DNA of 12,368 nucleotides, from NCBI GenBank assembly GCA_002298785.1, contig DBMR01000104.1:43750-56117 (forward strand). The letters are read 5' to 3'. Each line of letters begins with the position of its first letter. Position 1 is the first letter of the stretch. Shown in pieces: positions 1-7,595 of the stretch. Made by a program: the position numbers and the translations under genes. A model generated the notes under the pieces. That model ran no database searches. It saw nothing but the letters and a program-made list of their open reading frames with translations, and was not told the DNA's origin. Source of the stretch: Verrucomicrobia subdivision 3 bacterium UBA693 (GTDB lineage Bacteria; Verrucomicrobiota; Verrucomicrobiia; Limisphaerales; UBA8199).

Positions 1-130
1 CCCGCTTACGTCTCCCGAACTGGTTCGATGGCTGTTTAAGGCGATGCACTGTGATTCCATGCGGACCACCGTCGCCACTCGCACCTGCAAAAGCGGACTT
101 GGAAGTCCGCGCTCCCACCGAGGTGCACCT
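1..130 (+). repeat. REP-like repeat unit A (5' end cut by window)
   Basis: This is a left-truncated copy of the roughly 153-bp unit seen complete at 1141-1293. It starts inside the first hairpin, of which only the CCCGC tail remains. It then runs through the shared internal stretch (GATTCCATGCGGACCACC, about 53-70) to the second hairpin, GCGGACTTGGAAGTCCGC at 93-110 (8-bp arms, 2-nt centre). The unit ends at the conserved GAGGTGCACCT-like junction. It differs from the others mainly around 23-40. Its direction matches the units on the far side of the transposase gene. Confidence 0.85.
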
Positions 131-171
131 CCCGGGGCGCGGGCGTCCACGCCCGCTTACGTCGCCCGAAC
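131..171 (+). repeat. REP-like repeat unit B (first-hairpin portion only)
   Basis: This partial unit follows unit A directly. It contains the first hairpin, GCGGGCGTCCACGCCCGC, at 139-156 (8-bp arms, 2-nt centre) and the conserved tail CTTACGTCGCCCGAAC. Similarity to the other units stops at about 171, some 67 bp from the stop codon of the RAYT gene. The same stretch starts unit C at 1141, so the transposase segment is bracketed by direct copies of about 40 bp. Confidence 0.85.
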
Positions 172-237
172 GGGCAGCTCCTTCTCCAACATGGCGATTA
201 AACCCAATGGTTCCTGGACATGCCTCGGCCTAGAAAC

Positions 238-1011
238 TCAACGAATCAGATTCTCGTATTCATCCCGGAACCGGGCGCTACTCCAACTCCACGCTTTGGC
301 CTCAGACACAAATCCCGCCTTCACGGGATTGCTTTCGGTGTAACGCTTGAAGCGAAGCAATTGCTCCTCATTACGAACATAGGTATCCCAATAGTCGCAC
401 TCCCAAAACGTGCCGCCCCGATGGAGTATCCGGTTCGCGTTCCGAGCCACGAATCCCTTCCAATCTCGCATCAATTGCTTTAAGGGAATCCGCCGTAACT
501 GCATCAAAATATGAACGTGGTTGGGCATGATGCACCAGGCCAACAATTCGTATCGTTCCAGGTCAAAATGCCGAAGTGAGCTTTCGGTCAAATCAGCAAT
601 CTCGCGTTGTCGCAGCCAGCAAGTCCCGTGGCCGAGATCCAAATAGCGCTCCAATTCCACTCGACGGCGATGATTATTCTCTATCTTCAATAGGGCCTCC
701 CATTCGCCCCGGCGATTCGCTGGAAAACTGTCGCTGAGTCGGATAGTCAGGAACTGCACCAACCCTGGGAGGTCGCGGTGCGGAAGATACCCGCGTTGGT
801 GCCAGCCCACGAAGCCATCCGCCTGCCCCCGCTGGTCCAAGGGTTCGCTCCACGCTTGCTTTCCGGCAACCAAGTTATGCAACCCGGGGTTGTACGGGGT
901 GCAACTGGAGTGTGGTCGCTGTGTTGGAGGTGCCTTCTTTGGGACTAATTCAGGCACTCGCTTGGGTCCAGGTGGCGGTTTCCCGGAGGATGGTTCTTGA
1001 TCATCGCGCAT
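238..1011 (-). CDS. REP-associated tyrosine transposase (RAYT, IS200-like Y1/HUH family)
   Basis: The 257-residue product belongs to the single-domain HUH transposases related to IS200/IS605 TnpA that act on REP hairpins in single-stranded DNA. The recognisable family region begins at about residue 69 (GWHQRGYLPHRDLPGLVQF). The metal-binding HUH motif is H165-V-H167 within MPNHVHIL. Candidate nucleophile tyrosines lie in DYWDTY (Y207 and Y211), followed by the usual YTESNPVKAGF-like segment and a C-terminal WSWSSA motif. These families give nicking and joining through a 5'-phosphotyrosine. The first 65 or so residues are proline-rich and unlike the family core, so they are an extension or a wrong start; the only upstream Met in frame is the one chosen. 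The core looks intact. REP-like repeats sit on both sides, as expected for a RAYT locus. No accessory gene or passenger is present. Confidence 0.9.
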   Translation of the reverse strand: MRDDQEPSSGKPPPGPKRVPELVPKKAPPTQRPHSSCTPYNPGLHNLVAGKQAWSEPLDQRGQADGFVGWHQRGYLPHRDLPGLVQFLTIRLSDSFPANRRGEWEALLKIENNHRRRVELERYLDLGHGTCWLRQREIADLTESSLRHFDLERYELLAWCIMPNHVHILMQLRRIPLKQLMRDWKGFVARNANRILHRGGTFWECDYWDTYVRNEEQLLRFKRYTESNPVKAGFVSEAKAWSWSSARFRDEYENLIR

Positions 1012-1061
1012 GCACTTCAGGTTACACGGTCATTATGGACTCAATGCAAAATGCGATCCAG

Positions 1062-1090
1062 AGTATTTTCCGGTTCCCGGGGTATTTCAA
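1062..1090 (-). promoter_or_regulatory. Candidate sigma70-type promoter of the RAYT gene
   Basis: On the minus strand TTGAAA (1085-1090) matches the -35 consensus at 5 of 6 positions. A 17-nt spacer separates it from AATACT (1062-1067), which matches the -10 consensus at 4 of 6. Transcription would begin near 1055, about 45 nt before the ATG at 1011. This is judged by eye only, and Verrucomicrobiota promoter preferences may differ. Confidence 0.35.
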
Positions 1091-1140
1091 AGAATTGTGG
1101 GTAATCGCCAGTGGGAGCGCAGATCGAGCGAAGCTTGTTT

Positions 1141-1293
1141 CCCCGGGGCGCGGGCGTCCACGCCCGCTTACGTCTCCCGAACTGATCCGCTGCTGATTTA
1201 CGGCGAGGCACTTCGATTCCATGCGGACCACCGTCGCCGGTTCGCACCTGCAAAAGCGGACTTGGAAGTCCGCGCTCCTACCGAGATGCACCT
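1141..1293 (+). repeat. REP-like repeat unit C (complete, 153 bp)
   Basis: This is the best complete copy of the repeat. It opens with CCCCGGGG and carries hairpin 1, GCGGGCGTCCACGCCCGC, at 1150-1167. A non-palindromic middle follows (GATCCGCTGCTGATT and GATTCCATGCGGACCACC). Hairpin 2, GCGGACTTGGAAGTCCGC, is at 1256-1273, then the junction CCGAGATGCACCT. Unit D starts immediately afterwards, so the two form a tandem pair with a 153-bp period. The two hairpins differ in sequence but share a design of 8-bp GC-rich arms around a 2-nt centre, as in bipartite REP (BIME-like) elements. Confidence 0.88.
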
Positions 1294-1430
1294 CCCCGGG
1301 GCGCGGGCGTCCACGCCCGCTTATGTCGCCCGAACTGATCCGCTGCTGATTCACGGCGATGCACTGTGATTCCATGAGAACCACCGTCGCCGTTCGGACC
1401 TGCAAAAGCGGACTTGGAAGTCCGCGCTCC
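1294..1430 (+). repeat. REP-like repeat unit D (lacks the terminal junction)
   Basis: This second tandem copy starts at CCCCGGGG (1294). Hairpin 1 is at 1303-1320 and hairpin 2 at 1408-1425. It stops after GCGCTCC at 1430, without the GAGATGCACCT-type junction. It differs from unit C at scattered positions, for example CTTATGTCG versus CTTACGTCT and CCATGAGAACC versus CCATGCGGACC. The copies have therefore diverged and are not a fresh duplication. Confidence 0.88.
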
Positions 1431-1482
1431 ATCTAAAGAAATCTTCACCCGGTTGCTGCTGCGCTTTTTCCACCCTATCTGC

Positions 1483-1499
1483 CATCGGTATTTCCGATG
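1483..1499. promoter_or_regulatory. Perfect 6-bp inverted repeat upstream of the DUF2339 gene
   Basis: CATCGG-TATTT-CCGATG forms a perfect 6-bp stem with a 5-nt loop, about 100 nt before the start codon of the membrane protein gene. No T-run follows on the plus strand, so an intrinsic terminator is unlikely in that direction. It could be an operator or an mRNA leader hairpin. The rest of 1431-1597 shows no clear promoter or ribosome binding site. Confidence 0.35.
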
Positions 1500-1597
1500 T
1501 TGCCCGAGAATTATTCGATTTTGCCACAGGGAGGGTTTGTGAGACTCTAGGTTTAGCAGGAACGCTGTACAGAACACGGTGTCAGCATTAAGTGTTT

Positions 1598-4540
1598 ATG
1601 AAACCTCTCGAGGAACTGGAAGCACTGAAGCGCCGCCAGGATTGGCTGGAATCCGAAGTGGGCAAATGCCGGGAGCACTTGGGGCGAGTGGAGGAATCCC
1701 TTCGCACCAGTCTGCATACCAAATCATTCGAGCCCACCCCGGAGCTCCGACCAACCCAACTGGAAGCCGTCGCTGAACCGCCTGCTCCGGTACCACCACT
1801 ATTTGAGCCCGTCCCTATCACCCTCGAAACCGCGTTGTCTAGCGACGCCGTGCCCCCAGTCATACAGGAAGCGCAACCGGCAATCCTGGCCCAGGAAGAG
1901 CTCGTGGAACCTCCGTTTGCAACCACCGAGTCCCTGCCCCAGGAAAGCGAGCCGGCGTTCGACGCCGCGACTCCGCCTCCAGTCATGGCCCAGGATTCGA
2001 ATCTTAACGCGTCCCGGATCCCGCCCCGGGCAACTCCGTCCGACACCGAGGGTTCGTTTGAGATGCGACTGGGCACCTATTGGCTGGTGCGCATCGGCAT
2101 CGTCATGTTTTTAACCGGGCTCGCGTTCTTCGGAAACTACGCTTACCAGAAGTTCATCGTCAACATGGGCCCGGGCGGGAAGTTATGCCTGCTTTATACG
2201 GCCAGCGCGCTGTTGCTGACCGGGGGCGCCTGGTGGCAGCGCAAGGCGGCGAAGGAATCTCTGCGCAACTATGGCCAGGTCCTCTTTGCCGGAGGCTTGG
2301 CGGCGGTTTACTTCACCACGTATGCGGCGCACCACATACCGTTGCTGCGGGTGATCGAGAATCCCGTGCTGGATGGGGTGCTGCTGCTTGGCTGGACCGG
2401 CTTCATGGTCTGGATTGCGGACCGCCGCAAATCCGAGGTGCTCGCCTTTTTCGCCCTCGGCCTGGCCTATTACACCTCCATCATCACGCGGGTCGGTTAT
2501 TTCACGTTGTATTCCAATCTCTTGCTCACCGTGGCGGCGGTGTTCTTCCTGGTCCGACACCGCTGGGCCACTTTGACCTTTGCCAGCGTCGCCGCCACCT
2601 ACGGCGGTTATGCCTTCTGGCGGTTCTTTAACGGCACTGAATGGCATTGGGCATCTCCCGAGCAGGGGCTCTGGACCGGCACCTGGTTTTTGCTGAGCTA
2701 TTGGGTGGTGTTCACCGCCGCGGTCTTCCTGTCCAGGGCGGAGAAGTTCCGCGACGAAACCCGCGCCGGTTTCGCAACTATGAACAACGGCCTCTTTTTC
2801 GGGCTGTTCATTCTGACGATGCTCCAGGTGCAGAGCGGACGTTTCTGGGAATTCTGCCTGATTTACGGCACGGGCTTGCTCGCGCTGGCGGCAGCGTCGC
2901 GCGTGCGCTTCCCCGACGAACCGGCGCCGACGAACAGCTACCTGACGCAGGGCTTGGTGATTTTCACCCTGGGCTTGATTTTGAAGTTCAGCGGCATGCA
3001 ACTCGCCCTGATCCTGGGGGCGGAGAGCGTGGTGCTGCTGATGCTGGGCTGGCAACGCCAAAACCTCATCCTGCGGGCGGGCGGCTACCTGGCGGCCTTG
3101 CTGTCGACCGGCTGGGGCATTGACGGCATGGGCCGACCGGATCCTGCGGGCGCTTACACCGGAGCGGGGCTGGGATTGTTCATGCTGGCAAACTGCTGGG
3201 AGGAACACCGGAAGACTCCATCGGACAACTTCCGTGGCGGACCGGCATATTTTGGCGCGCTGGCGATAACGGCCTGGCTTACCGCGCTCTGGAACAACGC
3301 CGCCGCGCAAGACCTGCCATTGCTGGTACTCTGCCTGGGGGCTGTACTGACCTTCTCGGTATACGCGTTGCGGATCAAGGAACTCACGTTGCTCGCCCAA
3401 TTATGCGTGCTGCTGGGCAATCTGCTGCCCTTGATGCTGACGCAGTGGCAGACGCCGCCCTGGTGGAACCTGGTGAGCATGGCGGGATTGAACCTGGCGC
3501 TGGTCCACTGGTGGCAGAGACAACGCATCACTCTGGTGGAGCCGCCATTGCCCACCGTGCTGGAAGCGCTATATAGCATCGCCGCGATGGCTTGGATTTA
3601 CCAATGGCTCTACCCGCATTGGCCAGGGAAGGAATGGCTGTGCGCGGGCGCAGTGGTGGCGGTGTCGCTCACCCTTTACGGCGCTCTCACGCGCTCGGTC
3701 TGGGTGGCGGCCAGCGCACAACTCTTCACCCTGGCGGGGATGTTGCAGTTTACCTGGCACTTAGGCTCGGATCGGCCGGAATGGGGTTACCCACTGGTTC
3801 CGATCGCCACCCTGTTGGTGCTCGCGGCCGGCGGCCAGGTCTGGCTGCGCCTGCGCCCGCAGGTAAGACCCGAGCGGGCGGCGCTCCTTCGCCAAATCGC
3901 GGCGGTCTATCGCTGGCTGGCAATCGGCATGTCCATCTGGTGGGTGTGCCAGTATGTGCCCGACCAGCACCGCATCTGGCTCTTTGGTTTGATCAGCCTG
4001 TGCCTGTTTGCCATGGCGGGGCACTTTCGCAACCGCGAAACGGCGATTGCCAGCGCGGCATACCTGCTGCCCGGACTGATTATCTATTGGATTCCCGGCT
4101 ACGAACCCCGGCCCACGTTCATCGCCGATTTTATGATCATCCTGGCCGTCATCGCCGAGCAACGCGTGGCGCGCCGCGCGCCGCACCGGTTCGGGTTCCC
4201 CGAGCAGGCCCACTCGACCTATGTCATCGTGGGCGGTTTGACCCTCTGGCTGTTCCTCTCCCGCAACGTGCTGCAACACGCCAGCGGCTTCTACCTGACA
4301 GCTTGCTGGTCGGCGCTGGCCCTGGTCCTGTTCGGCTTCGGCTTGCTGGTGCGGGAAAGGATGTACCGCTGGCTGGGCCTGGGCGTGCTCGCCTGCGCGC
4401 TGGGCCGGGTCGTGCTCTTCGACGTGTGGAAGCTGGATACCGTGTTCCGAATCCTGAGCTTCATGGCGCTCGGCATCGCGCTGCTAATTCTTGGGTTTAT
4501 CTACAATAAGTACCAGGAAAAATTCAAGGAATGGCTCTGA
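1598..4540 (+). CDS. DUF2339 family polytopic membrane protein
   Basis: The 980-residue product is a predicted inner-membrane protein of the DUF2339 family, whose function is unknown. Residues 1-40 are charged and helical, likely a short coiled coil (LEELEALKRRQDWLESEVGK). Residues 45-150 are a Pro/Glu/Ala-rich linker. From about 158 comes the family signature, RLGTYWLVRIGIVMFLTGL followed by FFGNYAYQKFI. The remainder is almost continuous hydrophobic segments separated by short basic loops, by eye about two dozen membrane spans, to a short charged tail (KYQEKFKEWL). The length fits the long members of this family. ATG at 1598 was chosen; a GTG two codons upstream (1592) would add Met-Phe. 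Neither start has an obvious Shine-Dalgarno sequence. The stop lies 3 bp from the stop of the convergent dehydrogenase gene. Nothing in the neighbourhood reveals a substrate. Confidence 0.88.
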   Translation: MKPLEELEALKRRQDWLESEVGKCREHLGRVEESLRTSLHTKSFEPTPELRPTQLEAVAEPPAPVPPLFEPVPITLETALSSDAVPPVIQEAQPAILAQEELVEPPFATTESLPQESEPAFDAATPPPVMAQDSNLNASRIPPRATPSDTEGSFEMRLGTYWLVRIGIVMFLTGLAFFGNYAYQKFIVNMGPGGKLCLLYTASALLLTGGAWWQRKAAKESLRNYGQVLFAGGLAAVYFTTYAAHHIPLLRVIENPVLDGVLLLGWTGFMVWIADRRKSEVLAFFALGLAYYTSIITRVGYFTLYSNLLLTVAAVFFLVRHRWATLTFASVAATYGGYAFWRFFNGTEWHWASPEQGLWTGTWFLLSYWVVFTAAVFLSRAEKFRDETRAGFATMNNGLFFGLFILTMLQVQSGRFWEFCLIYGTGLLALAAASRVRFPDEPAPTNSYLTQGLVIFTLGLILKFSGMQLALILGAESVVLLMLGWQRQNLILRAGGYLAALLSTGWGIDGMGRPDPAGAYTGAGLGLFMLANCWEEHRKTPSDNFRGGPAYFGALAITAWLTALWNNAAAQDLPLLVLCLGAVLTFSVYALRIKELTLLAQLCVLLGNLLPLMLTQWQTPPWWNLVSMAGLNLALVHWWQRQRITLVEPPLPTVLEALYSIAAMAWIYQWLYPHWPGKEWLCAGAVVAVSLTLYGALTRSVWVAASAQLFTLAGMLQFTWHLGSDRPEWGYPLVPIATLLVLAAGGQVWLRLRPQVRPERAALLRQIAAVYRWLAIGMSIWWVCQYVPDQHRIWLFGLISLCLFAMAGHFRNRETAIASAAYLLPGLIIYWIPGYEPRPTFIADFMIILAVIAEQRVARRAPHRFGFPEQAHSTYVIVGGLTLWLFLSRNVLQHASGFYLTACWSALALVLFGFGLLVRERMYRWLGLGVLACALGRVVLFDVWKLDTVFRILSFMALGIALLILGFIYNKYQEKFKEWL

Positions 4541-4543
4541 CCC

Positions 4544-7441
4544 TCAGCGCGGCGTCGCCACCAGGTAACCCAACAGGTTCGCCATGTCCTGCGGCGTGAG
4601 ACCGGTTTCCAGCCCCTCGGGCATCACCGACCACGCCTGCGGCGTAACGGACTGCAAATTGATCCGCGGAAACACCCAGCGCACGCCGCCCGGGCTTACC
4701 AGGGTCACCGTCAGCGGGTTGGCGTTTTCCACCAATCCAACATAGCATTCACCACCGGCGGCGCGCAGCACCTGCGCCGTTTGACCGGGTCGCGTCCGCA
4801 CGCCGGGTTCAAGGATGGCGAACAATAGCTTCTCTCGGCCCAGCGCCCGGGCACCGTCCAAATCCGGGCCCACCCGTTCCCCTTCCCCCGCCAGCCGATG
4901 GCAGCCGATGCAGCGCGATCGGAAAACTTCACGTCCCCGCGTGGCAATGGGATTCAGCCGTAACGCCGGCAGAAATCGCTCGATTGCATCATCGCCAGCA
5001 CCCGGCGGCCCGAACAGCCGGGCCGCGGCGGCAGCCACCCCGGGATTACTATGCGTCCGCAGGAATTGCACCGATTCGAGCGGAAAATCACTGCGTTGAA
5101 TCTGGCCGCGCACCGCCGCATCCAAGACCCAGCCCACCCGGTCCTCCCAGGTCAGCAGGCCCGCCACGGCTTCGCGGCGCGAGGCTGGCCCCAGCAAATG
5201 CCAGCGCGCCAGCAAGCCGCTGCCAACGCGCTCTTCGCGATACGCACAGAGGCTCGAGATCGCCGCAGCCTGCACTCGCTCCGGTTGCCCCGAGCCAAAA
5301 AGCAGCAGCAACACATCGCCGCTATCGGCAAATCCCTGCGGCAAAAACTCCAGCGCCCCAATCGCGTTCAGCCGCAAATCCGGGATCAGTGAATCATCCA
5401 CCGCCACCAACTTCGCCTGGTTGAATAGCGGCGTAAGCCGACCGGCCGGATCCGCCAGGGCGATCGAGCTTCCCGCACGATGAAGCCCCTGCCCCAACGC
5501 CTGCAACACTTGAAAGGCAAGGTTCGGAGGCAACGCGTTGCCTGCCAACAGGTCGATGGTCGAAGACACTTCGCCGGCCTGGCCCCGCACCCCGATCATG
5601 TCGGCCAGCCGCGTCAAAAACGCGACCCCCACCTGGTCCGTGCGGCGTGCCGGATCCCGCGCCCACCCCTGGAGCATCCGATCAGCCCCGTCCGGCAGGG
5701 ATGAAAGCACCGCGCTTTGCATCCACACATTGCGCGCGTCACGTCGCAACAAGCCGGCCAGCAATCCGAAGCGTTCGGCCCGTTGAATGCCGCCCAGAGT
5801 CAACGCCAGCTGGTGTCGCACCTGGATGGACGGGTCGCCCGTCATCGAGCGGAGTTGTGCCCAAAGCGCCTCTGAAATTGATCCTTTGTGGATGAAGTTC
5901 TCCGCCAGGCGAACTCCCAATCGCCGCAACGTGGGATCCGTATCGCGCAGGGCCCGCAGGACGTTCGTTTCGCCCAAGCCGTCAATGGCGTCCAGCACCA
6001 TTAATGCATGGAATCGCGCCAGGGGAAACTGCCCGCGCTGCACCACGCCAGCCATGACCTCCCGCACTTCAGCCCCGCCCCGTTCGCACAGTAACCGCGC
6101 CGCGGTATCCCGGCGCCAGCCGTTCGCATGCGCCAGTTGCAGTGCCAGCTCACCTGCCGTGGCTCCCGTTAGCTTCAACTTTTCCGGGCCCCGGAAATTG
6201 GCAGGCACCACGCGATAAATCCCACCCGCGTTGCTCGGATCGCCAATATCCACCACATACAAGGCCCCTTCCGGCCCGTTTGCCAACTGCACCGGGTGAA
6301 ATGAAGGTTCCCGGGAGCAGAGGAACTCGACCGATCTTTCGTCCGGCGCGCGATCGGCCAGAGACAACAGGCCCTCTTCCCGCAGCACCAGGCGATGGAC
6401 CAGGCCCGCTAGCGGGTCGGCGATAAATGCGTTCCCCACGTAGTTGGAAGGAAACAGGTTGCCGCGATAAATCGTGAGCCCCGTGGCGTTGGTCATCCAC
6501 ACCGCCGTCGACTCGCCCGATGCGCGAGCGGTCGGACCAGGCACCACGCCCGAAACCGGTTTGGCCGGCGGGGGCGGACGAAACACCAACACTGCGGGCG
6601 CAACCTCTTGCACTGCCGGCGCGGTGGCGAAGAAGGGATTCCGCAGAAAGTAGGCATCCTGGGAAATGGTCTTTTGCAGCGGCCGATCAAAACTGGAGAG
6701 GAAGCGCGCGCCCGTATTGTCGAAAGCCATGCCGGAATCAGCCCCACCGGGTTCTGATTGGAGGACGGGCTTGCGCGGGTTGAAGTAAAAATCATGCCCG
6801 GCCAGAAGCACCGGGGCGTTTCCACCGCCGGCCGGCAGCTCCAAACCGCAACTCAGACCGTGGATACGATTGTCGGGTCCCCACATCAGGTTCTTGATGA
6901 GGCTGCGAACGTTCTTGGGCCGGGAGGGGTCGCCCAGGTTCTGGAACACCGCCTGCCGGCTCAGCCCCGAGGCTCCCCGTTGCACTTCCGGCAAATAAAC
7001 GATCTCCGGGGTGGCCGCCACATAGAGCCCACCGCGAAATGCGACCAGCCCGGCGGGCCACGATAGATCCTCCGCCAACACCTCACTGCTGCGAAACACG
7101 CCGGTCCCATCCGGATTATCCAGGCGGCGCACTCGCCCTCGCTGCTCCGTTGCCTGCGACCCCGGACGCAATCCCTCGTTCTCCACCACGTAAAGCCGGC
7201 CTTCCTCATCGAAAGTTATCGCCGCGGGGCTTTGCACGACGGACGGCCCCGCCACCAATTCCACCCGGAACCCTGGCTTCACGAGGAACCTACCCGAAAC
7301 CTCCAGCCCGGTCGCTTTATCCAGTTTCGCCGCGTCATTGGTGCCGGCCACGGGTTGAGCGGACACTGAAATTGAAAACCACATCCATCCCACCAGGATC
7401 AATCTGCTCACCCAGCGCCTGGCGTATTTTGTCATCACCAT
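4544..7441 (-). CDS. Secreted PVC-type dehydrogenase with C-terminal cytochrome c (CxxCH) domain
   Basis: The 965-residue product belongs to the large secreted dehydrogenase/heme-binding proteins typical of Planctomycetes and Verrucomicrobia. A signal peptide is visible (basic KYARRW, then a hydrophobic stretch, ending near SVSAQPVAG). Next comes a sorbosone-dehydrogenase-like beta-propeller (FRVELVAGPSVVQSPAAITF, then GRLYVVEN, LMWGPDNRIHGLS and NGPEGALYVVDIGDP). A helical HEAT-like region follows from about residue 420 to 800. The C-terminal heme domain has C844-I-G-C847-H848 (codons 4898-4912) and GPDLDG. It ends with MPEGLETGLTPQDMANLLGYL, whose M940 is a plausible axial ligand. The family is thought to oxidise sugars or similar compounds in the periplasm and pass electrons to heme; the substrate here is unknown. 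The frame stays open to 7609, but that N-terminus is not protein-like, so ATG at 7441 (or 7435) before the signal peptide is preferred. Confidence 0.87.
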   Translation of the reverse strand: MVMTKYARRWVSRLILVGWMWFSISVSAQPVAGTNDAAKLDKATGLEVSGRFLVKPGFRVELVAGPSVVQSPAAITFDEEGRLYVVENEGLRPGSQATEQRGRVRRLDNPDGTGVFRSSEVLAEDLSWPAGLVAFRGGLYVAATPEIVYLPEVQRGASGLSRQAVFQNLGDPSRPKNVRSLIKNLMWGPDNRIHGLSCGLELPAGGGNAPVLLAGHDFYFNPRKPVLQSEPGGADSGMAFDNTGARFLSSFDRPLQKTISQDAYFLRNPFFATAPAVQEVAPAVLVFRPPPPAKPVSGVVPGPTARASGESTAVWMTNATGLTIYRGNLFPSNYVGNAFIADPLAGLVHRLVLREEGLLSLADRAPDERSVEFLCSREPSFHPVQLANGPEGALYVVDIGDPSNAGGIYRVVPANFRGPEKLKLTGATAGELALQLAHANGWRRDTAARLLCERGGAEVREVMAGVVQRGQFPLARFHALMVLDAIDGLGETNVLRALRDTDPTLRRLGVRLAENFIHKGSISEALWAQLRSMTGDPSIQVRHQLALTLGGIQRAERFGLLAGLLRRDARNVWMQSAVLSSLPDGADRMLQGWARDPARRTDQVGVAFLTRLADMIGVRGQAGEVSSTIDLLAGNALPPNLAFQVLQALGQGLHRAGSSIALADPAGRLTPLFNQAKLVAVDDSLIPDLRLNAIGALEFLPQGFADSGDVLLLLFGSGQPERVQAAAISSLCAYREERVGSGLLARWHLLGPASRREAVAGLLTWEDRVGWVLDAAVRGQIQRSDFPLESVQFLRTHSNPGVAAAAARLFGPPGAGDDAIERFLPALRLNPIATRGREVFRSRCIGCHRLAGEGERVGPDLDGARALGREKLLFAILEPGVRTRPGQTAQVLRAAGGECYVGLVENANPLTVTLVSPGGVRWVFPRINLQSVTPQAWSVMPEGLETGLTPQDMANLLGYLVATPR

Positions 7442-7448
7442 AAAGTCA

Positions 7449-7595
7449 TCATCGCCGAAATATCGCCGGTCGCAACTCTTCGTGTGGGTGCCAGGACACC
7501 AGGTAGTACTCCCCCGCAGACGCCAACAATTCAGGTTCCCAAACAACGGCCTCGTGATTGACTTGAACTGGAGAGTATTGCCAAGCTCCCGACAT
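7449..7595 (-). CDS. Possible 48-residue protein upstream of the dehydrogenase
   Basis: A short open frame runs from ATG at 7595 to TGA at 7449-7451, ending 7 bp before the preferred start of the dehydrogenase gene on the same strand. The product (MSGAWQYSPVQ at the N-terminus, GEYYLVSWHPHEELRP near the C-terminus) has a balanced composition, aromatic residues and acidic/basic alternation like a real protein. Translations of the other frames here are rich in Cys, Arg and Ser. It has no signal peptide, membrane segment or domain I recognise. Its ATG overlaps the first bases of the divergent amidohydrolase gene, and no Shine-Dalgarno sequence is evident. It could equally be the tail of a decayed gene or a chance frame. 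Confidence 0.28.
   Translation of the reverse strand: MSGAWQYSPVQVNHEAVVWEPELLASAGEYYLVSWHPHEELRPAIFRR

Noticed and set aside
1..1430. Possible CRISPR array
   Set aside because: Only four diverged, partly truncated units of about 153 bp exist. They are palindromic, lack regular short spacers, and have a transposase gene in the middle with no cas genes.
1022..1432. Open frames over the repeat units giving peptides such as GRGRPRPGE and SADFQVR
   Set aside because: They are simply translations of the REP-like units, including both hairpins, repeated with the unit's period. No start signal or domain supports coding.
2183..3400. Long 405-codon open frame antisense to the DUF2339 gene
   Set aside because: It is rich in Arg, Gln, Gly and Glu with no recognisable domain. 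It lies wholly opposite a clear membrane-protein gene of high GC content, where such shadow frames are common.
3592..4509. 305-codon open frame in a second plus frame inside the DUF2339 gene
   Set aside because: It is dominated by Ala, Arg, Gly and Pro, typical of an out-of-frame reading of GC-rich DNA, with no signal or domain.
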